A stretch of 64,000 nucleotides of DNA from AWTP1-13 sp050248715 (GCA_050248715.1 JBFWRV010000006.1:75813-139812); one strand, 5' to 3'. Shown: positions 9,498 through 18,714, counted from the first letter of the stretch. Numbers and translations are program-made. The notes: generated from the sequence alone by a model not told the origin.

Positions 9498-9971
9498 TTA
9501 CTCGCGGGCACCTTCGGCCCGTGCCTTGCGCAGGCCCTCGCGCGCCAGTTCGTCGGCGCGCTCGTTCTCGGTGTCGCCGGCGTGGCCCTTCACCCAGTGC
9601 CACTCAACCTCGTGGCGAGCGCGGGCGGCGTCGAGCTGCTGCCACAGCTCCGCATTCTTGACGGGCTTCCTGTCGGCCGTCTTCCAGCCGCGCTGCTTCC
9701 AGCCGTGAATCCAGCTCTTGATTCCGTTGCGGACGTATTCGGAGTCCGTGTGCAGGTCGACGCGCGAGGGCTTCTTCAGGGCGCCGAGCGCGGCGATGGC
9801 CGCCATCAGCTCCATGCGGTTGTTGGTGGTGTTGGCCTCGCCGCCGCAGATTTCCTTGCGATGCGCGCCCGAGATCAGGATCGCACCCCAGCCGCCGGGA
9901 CCGGGGTTACCGGAGCAGGCGCCATCGGTGTAAATCACCACGTGCGGTTTCGACCCGCTGGTCGGTGTCAT
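9498..9971 (-). CDS. rnhA: Ribonuclease HI
   Basis: Cleaves RNA in RNA-DNA hybrids (R-loops, Okazaki primers). 157 residues from the ATG at 9971. Catalytic acidic residues are visible in the canonical places: YTDGACSGNPGPGGWG, the Glu in RMELMAAIAAL, the Asp in HTDSEYVRNGI, and the C-terminal Asp in NERADELA. The start codon overlaps the thrB stop (ATGA), so it is translated as the third gene of ispH-thrB-rnhA, an order common in Hyphomicrobiales. Confidence 0.97.
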   Translation of the reverse strand: MTPTSGSKPHVVIYTDGACSGNPGPGGWGAILISGAHRKEICGGEANTTNNRMELMAAIAALGALKKPSRVDLHTDSEYVRNGIKSWIHGWKQRGWKTADRKPVKNAELWQQLDAARARHEVEWHWVKGHAGDTENERADELAREGLRKARAEGARE

Positions 9972-10939
9972 CCAGGGCTCTCCAGCCCGTACTCGCCGGC
10001 CGAGCGGACGCCGCGCTGGAACTTGAGCCGGCGCAGGTACTCGAGCGGGTCCTTGCGGCTGACGAGGGCATCGGCGGAGGTGTGCAGCCAGTCGTAGGCG
10101 CGTGTCAGCAGGAACCGCAGAGCGGCCCCGCGCGCCAGCAACGGCAAGGCCGCATGCTCGGCGGCCTCGAGGCGCCGTGTAGTCTGATATCCGCGCAGCA
10201 GGGCCTGGCCCTTGGTGATATTGAAGGAATGATCGGGCTCGAAACACCAGGCGTTGAGCGCGATGGCGATGTCGTAGGCGAGCGCGTCGTTGCAGGCGAA
10301 GTAGAAGTCGATCAGGCCCGAGAGCTGATCGCCGAGGAAGAACACGTTGTCTGGAAAGAGATCAGCGTGCACCACACCTTTCGGCAGGTCGCGCGGCCAG
10401 CATGCTTCGAGGTGATCGAGCTCCTCCTCGATGGTGGTGGCAAGGCCGCGCGTGATGTCGTCGGCATGCGCGGCGAACCGTGCATAGAGCGGACGCCATC
10501 CGGCAAGCCCGAGCGCATTGGGCCGCGTTCCCTGAAAGCTCTGACCCGCCAGATGCAGGCGGGCCATCGCCTGCCCCACGGCCCAGCAATGATGCGGCTG
10601 CGGACGTCTGATCCACACGCCCTCGAGGAACGTGACCAGCGCGGCGGGCTTGCCGGCGAGCGTGCGCAGCAGGCGGCCGTCACTGTCGCGCACGGGGACG
10701 GGGCAGCTGAGCCCCGCCTTCGCCAGGTGCTCCAGCAGCCCAAGGAAGAACGGCAAATCGGTCGGATCGACGCGCTTCTCGTACAGCGTCAGGAAATAGG
10801 GACCCTTCTGCGTGTGCACGAGATAGTTGGTGTTTTCGACGCCCTCGGCGATTCCCTTGTAGGAGAGCAGAGCGCCCAGGCCATAGCTGGCTATGAAGTG
10901 CGCCAGCTCCTCGTCGGGGACTTCAGTGTAGACCGCCAT
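9968..10939 (-). CDS. thrB: Homoserine kinase, type II (APH fold)
   Basis: Phosphorylates homoserine in threonine synthesis. 323 residues starting MAVYTEVPDEELAHFIASYG, the usual opening of alphaproteobacterial ThrB. The aminoglycoside-phosphotransferase-like core has the catalytic loop GVVHADLFPDNVFF and the metal-binding Asp in LIDFYFACND. Nineteen bases separate it from ispH and four bases overlap with rnhA, so the three are an operon. Longer upstream frames overlap ispH and were rejected. Confidence 0.95.
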   Translation of the reverse strand: MAVYTEVPDEELAHFIASYGLGALLSYKGIAEGVENTNYLVHTQKGPYFLTLYEKRVDPTDLPFFLGLLEHLAKAGLSCPVPVRDSDGRLLRTLAGKPAALVTFLEGVWIRRPQPHHCWAVGQAMARLHLAGQSFQGTRPNALGLAGWRPLYARFAAHADDITRGLATTIEEELDHLEACWPRDLPKGVVHADLFPDNVFFLGDQLSGLIDFYFACNDALAYDIAIALNAWCFEPDHSFNITKGQALLRGYQTTRRLEAAEHAALPLLARGAALRFLLTRAYDWLHTSADALVSRKDPLEYLRRLKFQRGVRSAGEYGLESPG

Positions 10940-10958
10940 GGGCGAGGCCGGCTCCGGG

Positions 10959-11957
10959 TCAGGCGGCGCCGGGCTCGCGCAATTCGCGCGGCACGTTGAA
11001 GGCGATGCGCTCCTCTCGCGTGACCACGCTCTCGAGCGTAACGTCGAAGCGGTCGCGGAAGGCGTCGATGATCTCGCTGACGAGGAGCTCAGGTGCCGAC
11101 GCCCCGGCTGTAATGCCGAGCGTGGCGACCCCATCGAACTCCGACCAGGGAATGTCGGCGGCGCGCTGGATCAGTAGGGCCTTGGGGCAGCCGGAGCGCT
11201 CGGCCACCTCGACCAGCCGCAGCGAGTTGGAGCTGTTGGGCGCGCCTACCACGATCAGCCGGTCGCAGCGGCCGGCGACGGCCTTCACCGCCTCCTGGCG
11301 GTTGGTGGTGGCGTAGCAGATGTCCTCCTTCCTGGGCCCCACGATGTCCGGGAAACGCATCTTCAGGATCTCTACGATCGCGGCGGTGTCGTCGACGGAG
11401 AGGGTGGTCTGGGTGATATAGGCGAGGCGCCTGGGGTCCCGCGGCACGAGATTGCGCGCGTCCTCGGCCGTCTCGACCAGTACGGCGGCGCCGGGCGGCA
11501 GCTGGCCCAGAGTGCCGACCACCTCGGGGTGGCCGGCGTGGCCGATCAGCACGATCTCCAGCCCATCCTCGTGGTGGACCCTGGCTTCGGCGTGGACCTT
11601 GGAAACCAGCGGGCAGGTGGCGTCGAGATAGAACATGCGTCGTGCCTTTGCGGCGGCCGGCACCGATTTGGGCACGCCATGTGCGGAAAAGATCACGGGC
11701 GCGTCGGTTTCCGGAATCTCGTCGAGCTCCTCCACAAAAATGGCACCTTTGTCCCTAAGCGTCTCCACGACATGTCGATTATGCACGATCTCGTGGCGCA
11801 CGTAGACGGGTGCCCCGTATTTCTGCAGCGCCAACTCGACGATCTTGATGGCGCGATCGACACCGGCGCAGAACCCGCGCGGCGCCGTCAACAGGATCTT
11901 GAGGGCGGGACGTGAGGCCCGGGCTGAATTGGCCAGGATTGTATCGGGATGAGCCAT
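10959..11957 (-). CDS. ispH: 4-hydroxy-3-methylbut-2-enyl diphosphate reductase, IspH
   Basis: Last enzyme of the MEP pathway, reducing HMBPP to IPP and DMAPP. 332 residues from the ATG at 11957. The three Fe-S ligand cysteines are present in APRGFCAGVDRAI, DATCPLVSKVH and GRCDRLIVVG context, with the catalytic Glu in ITQTTLSVDDT and YATTNRQEAV regions in family order. First gene of the ispH-thrB-rnhA operon. A longer in-frame extension to 12467 exists but has no homology and covers the divergent promoter region. Confidence 0.97.
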   Translation of the reverse strand: MAHPDTILANSARASRPALKILLTAPRGFCAGVDRAIKIVELALQKYGAPVYVRHEIVHNRHVVETLRDKGAIFVEELDEIPETDAPVIFSAHGVPKSVPAAAKARRMFYLDATCPLVSKVHAEARVHHEDGLEIVLIGHAGHPEVVGTLGQLPPGAAVLVETAEDARNLVPRDPRRLAYITQTTLSVDDTAAIVEILKMRFPDIVGPRKEDICYATTNRQEAVKAVAGRCDRLIVVGAPNSSNSLRLVEVAERSGCPKALLIQRAADIPWSEFDGVATLGITAGASAPELLVSEIIDAFRDRFDVTLESVVTREERIAFNVPRELREPGAA

Positions 11958-12134
11958 GGACGGGGGCAGCGGCGCCAATGTGTTCACTTTAGGTTCGCGG
12001 GGCACAACTTGGCCGCCGAGCTTTCCGGATGCTAAGCTTGAGTCGCCGGACAGTGACCAAAGGGCGCCGATAGGCTCGACGGGTAGGGAATACCGGTCCG
12101 CAAGAGACCGGGCAAGTGTTCGGACAAGGGCTTC

Positions 12135-12794
12135 GTGACGCAATCGCTGGGCAGAACGGGGATCGGCATCGTTCGGGGTGCTGCGCTGACGGTGCTGATA
12201 GTCGCCGTCGGCGGCTGCAGCATGTCGTCGTCGCTTACCTCCGGCATCGGCGGCGGTTGGTTCGGGGGTGGGGAGAAGTCGAAGACCGAGGTCGGCTCCG
12301 TGAGCGAGGACCAACTCCTTGCGGCGGCCAAGAGCGACGCCGGCGCCACCGGCAGCATCGGGCTCGAGGTGGCGCATGGCTGCCCCCGCTTCCAGATCTG
12401 GTCGCGCGAGGGCTACGTGACGATCTACGAGCCCGGCAAGGTGGGCGATGGCCTTGCCGTGATGCATCGCGGCGAGATCACCAAGACGGCCCGCGAGTGC
12501 CAGATCGAGCCCGGCCGCGTCACCGTCAAGTACGGCTTCTCCGGGCGGGTGCTGCTTGGGCCCAAGGGCCGGACCGGCCGCGTGACGCTGCCCCTCAACG
12601 TCTTCGTCACCGACGCCAAGCGGCAGAAGGTCGTCACTGACAGGGTGATGGTCGATGTCGACGTCGCCATCGAGAAGCCGATCGGCTACTTCTCGTTCGT
12701 GCGCGACATTGCCTTCACCATTCCGGAAGGCTCGCGTCCCGCCGAGTACGAGGTCTATGTCGGCTTCGACCGCGCCACGCCGGGTGCGGGATAG
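12135..12794 (+). CDS. Putative lipoprotein of unknown function
   Basis: 219 residues from a GTG with AAGGG just upstream. A hydrophobic signal segment ends in a lipobox (LIVAVGGC, Cys at about residue 28), followed by a Gly/Ser-rich linker, so it is expected to be lipidated and anchored to the outer or inner membrane. The folded part (about residues 75-215) is mostly beta-strand-like with two Cys (HGCPRFQIW and RECQIEPG). I recognise no named domain, although the GCPxFxIW...VTIYEPG pattern looks like a conserved alphaproteobacterial protein. Divergent from ispH with about 180 bases between. Confidence 0.75.
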   Translation: MTQSLGRTGIGIVRGAALTVLIVAVGGCSMSSSLTSGIGGGWFGGGEKSKTEVGSVSEDQLLAAAKSDAGATGSIGLEVAHGCPRFQIWSREGYVTIYEPGKVGDGLAVMHRGEITKTARECQIEPGRVTVKYGFSGRVLLGPKGRTGRVTLPLNVFVTDAKRQKVVTDRVMVDVDVAIEKPIGYFSFVRDIAFTIPEGSRPAEYEVYVGFDRATPGAG

Positions 12795-12867
12795 CGACGC
12801 GCCGGGTTAGTCCTTATCGGCATCCTGATCTCGATGACGCCGTTCCTCGCGCACGCGGTCGCGCGAT

Positions 12868-13038
12868 CAGATCACCGCCGCCGCCGATATCGTCCATGAT
12901 GTCCTCGGGCCCGCCGCCCTCGGTGCGTACCTCTACGAATCGGCCGTCACGGGCGGCCTCCGTCCCGACAGCGATCTCGATATCCTCGCCATCAGCAAGC
13001 GCTCGCTTGCCGGCGAGCAGAAAGCAGACGGCCGGGCT
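12868..13038 (+). pseudogene. Fragment of an AadA-type aminoglycoside nucleotidyltransferase gene
   Basis: The + strand encodes DIVHDVLGPAALGAYLYESA then VTGGLRPDSDLDILAISKRSL. This is the nucleotidyltransferase core of ANT(3'')/AadA-like proteins (YGSAvxGGLrPxSDlDxL), including the metal-binding Asp pair DLD. The strictly conserved Gly before Ser is Glu here. The homology ends at about AGEQK (13020) and the frame runs into the 3' end of the amidohydrolase gene on the other strand. No start codon or C-terminal domain is present, so this is a truncated relic. Confidence 0.6.
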
Positions 13039-13048
13039 CGGACGGCCG

Positions 13049-14071
13049 TTACAGGCGGTAGACACGGGTCGCTGTGCCGTGGAACATCTGGGCGCGCTCG
13101 TCGGCCGAGAAGCCCTTGCTCAGGCGCTTGAATGAGTTCCAGAGCACAGTGTAACTGCAGCTGAGTTTGTCGACGGGGAAGTTGGATTCGAACATGCAGC
13201 GGGCAGGGCCGAACCGCTCGATGGTGTGCTCGAAGTAGTGCCGCGTCGCCTCCGCCAATCCAGTGCTGGTGGGAGGCAGGGCGCGATGCTCCCAGTCGTA
13301 GCCGTTGACCTCCATGTTGAGCCCGCCAAGCTTTGCCACGACGTTCGGACAGCGCGCCAGCGCATCGATCTGCGTGCGCCAGTAGGCAAAAACTTCCTCC
13401 TGCTTGCCCTGATAGGGGCCCATGCCGATCGGGCCGCCGAAGTGGTCCAGCACGATCGTCGTGTCGGGGAATGCCCTGGCGAGGCTGATGGCGTCGGGGA
13501 TTTGCGTGTGCGCGCACCACACTTCGAAGCTCAGCTTGCGTGGCGCCAGGTGTTTGAAGCCGGCGCGGAAATCATCGCGCAGCAGCAGGCCCTCGGGCGG
13601 GTTCGTGCGGTGGTTCTGGATCGCGGGGCTCTCGTGCCAGAAGGCGCCGCGGCGGATACCGCGGAAGCGGCCGCCGCCGGCCGCGATGTGCGCATCGAGC
13701 ACGCCGGCCGCAGCATCGCCGATGCGCAGATCGACCGTGCCGATGATGCCGGCAGCGACCCGTGCCGTACCGTAATTGCCAGACGCGCTCATGGCGGCGA
13801 TGCCATTGACGAACTCGGTCTCGCCGATCGGGCGGTAGGCCTCGGGGCCGTCGGCCTTGAACATCGCCCCGCATTCGATGAACACGGAAGAGACGATGTT
13901 GTGGCCGCCGCCGATGTCGCTCAGCATCTCATCGAGCAGATAGCGCTCCTGCACGGCGCCCTTACGGTAGTCCCAGAGATGATGATGGGGGTCGCAGATC
14001 GGCAGCTCGGGCTCGAGCGCCTCCTCCTTCACCTTGCCGAGCCAGGCTTCGTTCCTTGCGTGTGCGACCAC
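13049..14071 (-). CDS. Amidohydrolase family protein (predicted TIM-barrel metal hydrolase)
   Basis: 340 residues, amidohydrolase-2 superfamily, the group including lactone and aromatic lactone hydrolases and decarboxylases. GTG start at 14071 is preceded by GGGAGGAG. The metal-binding opening is ICDPHHHLWDYRKG, later IVLDHFGGPIG carries a conserved His, and the C-terminal Asp/Asn region is CMFESNFPVDKLS, the typical FxSNFPVD motif of this subfamily. Substrate unknown. Transcribed toward the AadA relic, with 247 bases to the divergent lapA-like gene. Confidence 0.85.
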   Translation of the reverse strand: MVAHARNEAWLGKVKEEALEPELPICDPHHHLWDYRKGAVQERYLLDEMLSDIGGGHNIVSSVFIECGAMFKADGPEAYRPIGETEFVNGIAAMSASGNYGTARVAAGIIGTVDLRIGDAAAGVLDAHIAAGGGRFRGIRRGAFWHESPAIQNHRTNPPEGLLLRDDFRAGFKHLAPRKLSFEVWCAHTQIPDAISLARAFPDTTIVLDHFGGPIGMGPYQGKQEEVFAYWRTQIDALARCPNVVAKLGGLNMEVNGYDWEHRALPPTSTGLAEATRHYFEHTIERFGPARCMFESNFPVDKLSCSYTVLWNSFKRLSKGFSADERAQMFHGTATRVYRL

Positions 14072-14318
14072 GGCTTCTCCTCCCTCTGAGTTCGCCTCGT
14101 AGAACCAGCCTAGCGGGTCGGGGGCGCAATATCGAGCGGCGCGCCGGCCACCATTGTGGGGGCCAAGGCCGGCGAGGACGCGGTGCGCCGGGAGATATCC
14201 AGCCCCAGCATACATACAGCATCCCATATTCCCGCCCCGGATCCCGCTATAAACTCTACGTTTCGTCCGGGTGCGCGGCGAGCGCCCCTTTTGGACGCAT
14301 GTCATCGGAGCGCGAACC

Positions 14319-14549
14319 ATGCGATGGGTCTATATGGCCGTAGCCGCGATTTTGGCAGTAGCGATGCTGATCTTCGCTGTGCAGAATATCCAGAGCGTCA
14401 CGATCTCGTTCCTCGGCCTGTCGATGAGCGCGCCGCTTGCGCTGCTCGTGGCTGTGATCTACCTGCTCGGCATGGCGACGGGCGGAAGCCTGTGGGCATT
14501 GACGCGCTGGGCGGTGGAAGGCGCGCGGCACCAAGGCAAGCCGGCTTGA
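14319..14549 (+). CDS. LapA-like (DUF1049) small inner-membrane protein
   Basis: 76 residues with two transmembrane helices (residues 3-20 and 38-58) separated by VQNIQSVTISFLGLSMSAP. The pattern FAVQNxxxVxISFLGL then LxxxxYLLGxxTGGSLWAL is that of the lipopolysaccharide assembly protein A domain family. ATG is preceded by CGGAG. Short C-terminal cytoplasmic tail. It may take part in LPS or envelope assembly by family analogy, and stands alone here. Confidence 0.8.
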   Translation: MRWVYMAVAAILAVAMLIFAVQNIQSVTISFLGLSMSAPLALLVAVIYLLGMATGGSLWALTRWAVEGARHQGKPA

Positions 14550-14654
14550 GGGGAAGTGCCGTGCTGCGGCGCCGGCGCTCGGCTGGCATGCGGCGACCGC
14601 GGCGACAGGACATCGATCCACCGCCAGCGGGCCGTGCATTCGGGCGACGACGCC

Positions 14655-17051
14655 CTATTGTCGTGCAAGGTATATCTTGATCTGCGCCTCTTTGCTCTCG
14701 ACCGTCTCGCCTGAGACGTCGACCAGCGCCTTCTTGATCGTCCCGGTGAAGGCAAAGGGCGGTGCGTATTCCTCGGCAAGCATAACGGGCGAGCCCGTGT
14801 CGGCGCCGATGCTGACGCCACTGGCAAGTCCGAGCGATATCGGGATGGTCACCGGCAGGTCGCCCTCGGCTATCGGCTTGCCGTCCACCAGAAGCTTGAT
14901 GCGAGCGGGCACGCCCCGGCCCTTGGCGACGTCTGCCTTTCCCGTCGGCTCGAACTCGAACGAGAAGATATGGTTGCCTTCGGGAATCCCCTTGCCGTTC
15001 GACTGCACCTTGAACCGTCGATCGGCCACATAGTTGTAGCCGTAGGTGAGCTTTCCGTCCTTTACATAGAAGGCGAAGCCGCCGTCGTTGCCGCCCATGC
15101 AGAAGAGCACACCCTCGGCGCCGCCCTTCGGCACATAGGCATGCACGGATACGGAGTGCGCGACATTGATGACGCGGGGCGCGGCGTTGCCAGGCACCAG
15201 TTGCGTTCCCGGATAGTAGATGTACTGCCTGCGGTCGGCCGCGATCTGCGGTCGCTGCTCGGCAAGGCGCGCGGTGCCGCGACTGTCGATCGGCAGCACA
15301 TCGTATCTGCCCGCCTCGGCGTACCACATGCCGATCATCTCGATCAGCCGTGAGCGCTCCTTCTGGGCGAGGTTGTTCGTCTCGCAGAAATCCTCGTTGA
15401 GGTCGTAGAGCTCCCACCCTTTGGCGTCGAGCTCGGTGAGCTTGTCATGGTCGAGCGGAGCGCCGAACGGGAGGCCGGACTCCACGAACGAGGTACCCGG
15501 CCACGGACACACCGCGCGCCAGCCGTCGTGATAGAGCGAGCGGTGCCCGAACATCTCAAAGTACTGGGTGACGTGCAGCGACGGCGCCTTGGTGTTGTCG
15601 AAGCTCGATTTCAGGCTGAAGCCCTGGACGGGCGACTGAGTCACTCCACGGATCTGCGCCGGCGGCTCTATGCCCAGCGCGTCGAGCACGGTCGGGACCA
15701 TGTCGATGGCGTGGCAGTACTGGGTGCGGACCTCGCCTTTGGCCTTGATGCCCTTGGGCCAACACACAATGAACGGGTCCGACACGCCGCCCCTGTATGT
15801 CTCGCGTTTCCAGCGGCGGAACGGCGTATTGCCGGCGTGCGTCCAGCCCCAGGGGTAGTGGTTGAAGTACTTTGGCCCGCCGATGTCGTCGATCGCGGCG
15901 AGGTTCTGCTCGAGGCTGTCGGGCACGTTGTTGAAGAATTTGTTCTCGTTCACCGACCCCGTCGGACCACCCTCCGCGCTGGCGCCATTGTCGGAGATCA
16001 GCATGATCAGTGTGTTCTCGTACTCGCCGATCTCCTTGAGGAAGCCGATCAACTCGCCGATATAGTGGTCGGTGTGCTCGAGAAAGCCGGCGAACACCTC
16101 CATCATCCGCGCATAGAGCTTGCGTTCGTTCGCGGGAAGCTTCTTCCAGTCCTGCACGTCCGGGTCGTGCCGCGACAGCTTCGCGCCGGGCGGCACGAGG
16201 CCAAGCTGCTTCTGGTTCGCGAATACCTTCTTGCGATAGGCATCCCAGCCTTCGTCGAACTTGCCCTTGTACTTGTCGGCCCACTCCTTCGGCACGTGGT
16301 GCGGCGCATGCTGCGCGCCGGTGCAGAAATACATGAAGAAAGGCTTGTTAGGCGCGACCTGCTTGGCGTCGGCGATCATCGCCTTGGCCTTCTCCACCAG
16401 GTCCGGCGTCAGGTGATAGCCCTGCTCAGGTGTCTTCTCCGGCTCCACCTGCGTGTTGTCGCGCACGAGCTCGGGGTAATACTGATGCGTGTCGCCGCCG
16501 AGGAATCCGTAGTAGCGCTCGAAGCCGCGGCCCAGCGGCCAGCGGTCATAAGGGCCGGCGGCCGACGCTTGCTCGGCGGGGGTCAGGTGCCACTTGCCGA
16601 CCGCGTAGGTGTTGTAGCCATGCTGCAGGAGGATTTCCGACAGGAATCCATTCTCGAAGGGGATGATGCCATTCCCGCCCGGGTAGCCTGTCGAGCCCTC
16701 GGTGATGCACGACATGCCATTGGAGTGGTGGTTGCGGCCGGTGATCATGCACGAGCGCGAGGGTGAGCAGAGCGCCGTCGTGTGCATGTTGTTGTAGCGC
16801 AGCCCGTCCATCGCCAGCGCGTCGATATTCGGCGTGCTGATCGGACTGCCGTAGCAGCCGAGGTGGCCGAAGCCCGTGTCGTCCAGCACGATGAAGAGCA
16901 CATTCGGGGCGCCCGGCTTGGCACGGTTCGGCGCCGGCCATGCCGGCTTCGACACATCGAAAGTCCGCCCGATCACGCCGGGGAAAGCCTGGCCCGGCTG
17001 ATACTCCGTCAACGATGCGCCGTTACCTGCGGTTTTCGACTTCTTGGTCAT
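14655..17051 (-). CDS. Arylsulfatase, large form with C-terminal extension
   Basis: Type I formylglycine sulfatase, 798 residues. Opening metal site is VLFIVLDDTGFGHLGCYG (residues 51-68), the modification site is LCSPSRS with Cys95 expected to become formylglycine and Arg99 conserved, and GKWHLTP and SDNGASAEGG are further family motifs. No signal peptide is visible at the N-terminus (MTKKSKTAGN), so it may be cytoplasmic or exported otherwise. The catalytic part resembles Pseudomonas AtsA, but the protein is about 250 residues longer. Residues 640-798 form a beta-rich C-terminal domain (GAEGVLFCMGGNDGGFAFYV onward) seen in a subset of large arylsulfatases. A formylglycine-generating enzyme is not encoded in this window. 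Confidence 0.92.
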   Translation of the reverse strand: MTKKSKTAGNGASLTEYQPGQAFPGVIGRTFDVSKPAWPAPNRAKPGAPNVLFIVLDDTGFGHLGCYGSPISTPNIDALAMDGLRYNNMHTTALCSPSRSCMITGRNHHSNGMSCITEGSTGYPGGNGIIPFENGFLSEILLQHGYNTYAVGKWHLTPAEQASAAGPYDRWPLGRGFERYYGFLGGDTHQYYPELVRDNTQVEPEKTPEQGYHLTPDLVEKAKAMIADAKQVAPNKPFFMYFCTGAQHAPHHVPKEWADKYKGKFDEGWDAYRKKVFANQKQLGLVPPGAKLSRHDPDVQDWKKLPANERKLYARMMEVFAGFLEHTDHYIGELIGFLKEIGEYENTLIMLISDNGASAEGGPTGSVNENKFFNNVPDSLEQNLAAIDDIGGPKYFNHYPWGWTHAGNTPFRRWKRETYRGGVSDPFIVCWPKGIKAKGEVRTQYCHAIDMVPTVLDALGIEPPAQIRGVTQSPVQGFSLKSSFDNTKAPSLHVTQYFEMFGHRSLYHDGWRAVCPWPGTSFVESGLPFGAPLDHDKLTELDAKGWELYDLNEDFCETNNLAQKERSRLIEMIGMWYAEAGRYDVLPIDSRGTARLAEQRPQIAADRRQYIYYPGTQLVPGNAAPRVINVAHSVSVHAYVPKGGAEGVLFCMGGNDGGFAFYVKDGKLTYGYNYVADRRFKVQSNGKGIPEGNHIFSFEFEPTGKADVAKGRGVPARIKLLVDGKPIAEGDLPVTIPISLGLASGVSIGADTGSPVMLAEEYAPPFAFTGTIKKALVDVSGETVESKEAQIKIYLARQ

Positions 17052-17215
17052 ATTAGGTTTGCCTCGCTTCCTGCCATGCGCACATCCCGCGGCTACTTGA
17101 TGGGAATGCGTGCGCTGGCGACCAAGCTAAGAGAGCGCGCAAGCGCGCCTATCGGGAAAAACCCGGAGGCATGCGCAGGGCTCTTTTGGTACGCAGCCGG
17201 ATCAAATGTCCGCAT

Positions 17216-17258
17216 TGTCATCCCGGATATCTCCCTGGCGCGCGAGACTCCGGATTGA
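17216..17258 (+). repeat. Short derivative of repeat family A
   Basis: TGTCATCCCGGATATCTCCC followed by TGGCGCGCGAGACTCCGG. It joins the left end of family A directly to a version of its right end, as though the middle were deleted. Lies between kdsA and the arylsulfatase gene. Confidence 0.5.
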
Positions 17259-17287
17259 TGCAGAGGCGAGCCGCCCTCACTCGGACG

Positions 17288-18133
17288 CTAGCGTTCACCC
17301 TTCACGACACCGTCGATCGCGATGAGCTCGTCGAGGAGTGCCTCTAGGTCGCGAAGCGGAACCATGTTGGGGCCGTCCGAGGGAGCGTTGTCCGGGTCCT
17401 GGTGCGTCTCGATGAAGAGGCCCGCCACGCCCACAGCGACGGCGGCGCGCGCCAGCACCGGCACGAACCGGCGATCCCCGCCAGAGGCCGTGCCCTGTCC
17501 CCCCGGTTGCTGCACGGCGTGGGTGGCATCGAAGATCACGGGGCAGCCGGTCTGGGCCATGATCGGCAGGGAGCGCATGTCGACGACCAGGGTGTTGTAG
17601 CCAAAGGAGGCGCCGCGCTCGGTCACCAGCACGTTGGGGTTGCCGCTGCCGGTGATCTTGGCGACGACGTTGGCCATGTCCCACGGCGCCAGGAACTGAC
17701 CCTTTTTCACTTTCACCGGGCGCGCAGTCTTGGCTGCGGCAATGAGAAGATCGGTCTGGCGGCACAAAAAGGCCGGAATTTGCAGCACGTCGACGACCTC
17801 GGCCAGGCGAGCACACTGTTCGGCCTCGTGCACGTCGGTCACGACGGGAAGGGAGAGCGTCTCGCGGATTTCCGCGAACACGGGCAGCGCGCCGTCGAGG
17901 CCGATGCCGCGCCTACCTGACAGGCTCGTGCGGTTGGCTTTGTCGAAGGAGGTTTTGTAGACGAGGCCGATCCCGAGCCGGCCAGCGATCTCCTTCAGCG
18001 CGGCCGCCATCTCGAGGGCATGCGCGCGGCTTTCCATCTGGCATGGGCCAGCGAACACCGCGATCGGCCGGTCGTTGGCGAACGTGACGCGGCCGACGGT
18101 GACGGCCGCGTTGGGTCTGGTTGAGTCGCTCAT
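17288..18133 (-). CDS. kdsA: 3-deoxy-8-phosphooctulonate synthase, KdsA
   Basis: Condenses PEP with arabinose 5-phosphate to KDO 8-phosphate for lipid A-core synthesis. 281 residues from the ATG at 18133. Family motifs: IAVFAGPCQMESRAHA, VYKTSFDKANRTS, VKKGQFLAPWDM, ERGASFGYNTLVVDMR, IFDATHAVQQPGG, and GLFIETHQDPDNAPSDGPNM. The usual neighbours (eno, kdsB, pyrG) are absent here. It is not obviously in an operon. The longer upstream frame lacks homology. Confidence 0.97.
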   Translation of the reverse strand: MSDSTRPNAAVTVGRVTFANDRPIAVFAGPCQMESRAHALEMAAALKEIAGRLGIGLVYKTSFDKANRTSLSGRRGIGLDGALPVFAEIRETLSLPVVTDVHEAEQCARLAEVVDVLQIPAFLCRQTDLLIAAAKTARPVKVKKGQFLAPWDMANVVAKITGSGNPNVLVTERGASFGYNTLVVDMRSLPIMAQTGCPVIFDATHAVQQPGGQGTASGGDRRFVPVLARAAVAVGVAGLFIETHQDPDNAPSDGPNMVPLRDLEALLDELIAIDGVVKGER

Positions 18134-18222
18134 TCGGCAATCATAGCACGCCCTTCGACGGCGCGCTTGCGGTGCAGCCCTCGCTGCTCCGCAGAGACGA
18201 GCGCGGAAGGGGATAGCGTCCG

Positions 18223-18714
18223 TCAGAAATAGGCAATCAACCGTCCGCAGGCAGCGACGGAGAACCACACGCACAGCGACAGCAGCGCCGCGAGGCGAAC
18301 GCGGCCGGGGAGGGGCGCGAACGCCGGCGCGCTCGCGATGGCACTGTGGAGAGGCCGGTTCACAAGCAGGGCGTTGATGAGGCCGAGGGCGATCAGGCCC
18401 GCCTTGATCTGGAACACGCGGTTGGTGGCGACGTGGCTCGCTTCCGCCGTGAACAGTATCGAGCCCGTGAGCAGCAGAAGCGCGAAGCCGAGCATCGCAA
18501 GCGCCCGAGCTGGCCGCACGATGGCCGCGGGAGGCGCGGCGGCGAACGCGCCGAGAAGGCGCAGGTCCATCGCAACCACACCGCCTGCAAACAGGGTCAA
18601 AGCCAGGATGTGGCCGACGTTGGCGGCGGGATAAAGCCAGACTGACTGGCGGATCGCGGCGCCCAGTCCGGACTGCTCGAGCGCTATGAGGAACTGCGGC
18701 GCCTCAAGCAGCAT
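18223..18714 (-). CDS. Small integral membrane protein, partner of the upstream periplasmic protein
   Basis: 163 residues with four strongly hydrophobic segments. The first contains NVGHILALTLFAGGVVAMDL, where a His sits inside a helix, followed by ALAMLGFALLLLTGSILF, then FQIKAGLIALGLINALL, and a last C-terminal helix. The arrangement resembles the small copper/haem-type membrane proteins of the DUF6644/DUF2214 kind. The start codon overlaps the stop of the preceding gene (TGATG), so the two are translationally coupled and likely act together. Function unknown. Confidence 0.7.
   Translation of the reverse strand: MLLEAPQFLIALEQSGLGAAIRQSVWLYPAANVGHILALTLFAGGVVAMDLRLLGAFAAAPPAAIVRPARALAMLGFALLLLTGSILFTAEASHVATNRVFQIKAGLIALGLINALLVNRPLHSAIASAPAFAPLPGRVRLAALLSLCVWFSVAACGRLIAYF

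Noticed and set aside
15447..16766. Long + strand frame opposite the arylsulfatase gene
   Set aside because: No domain; arylsulfatase on the other strand has all catalytic motifs.
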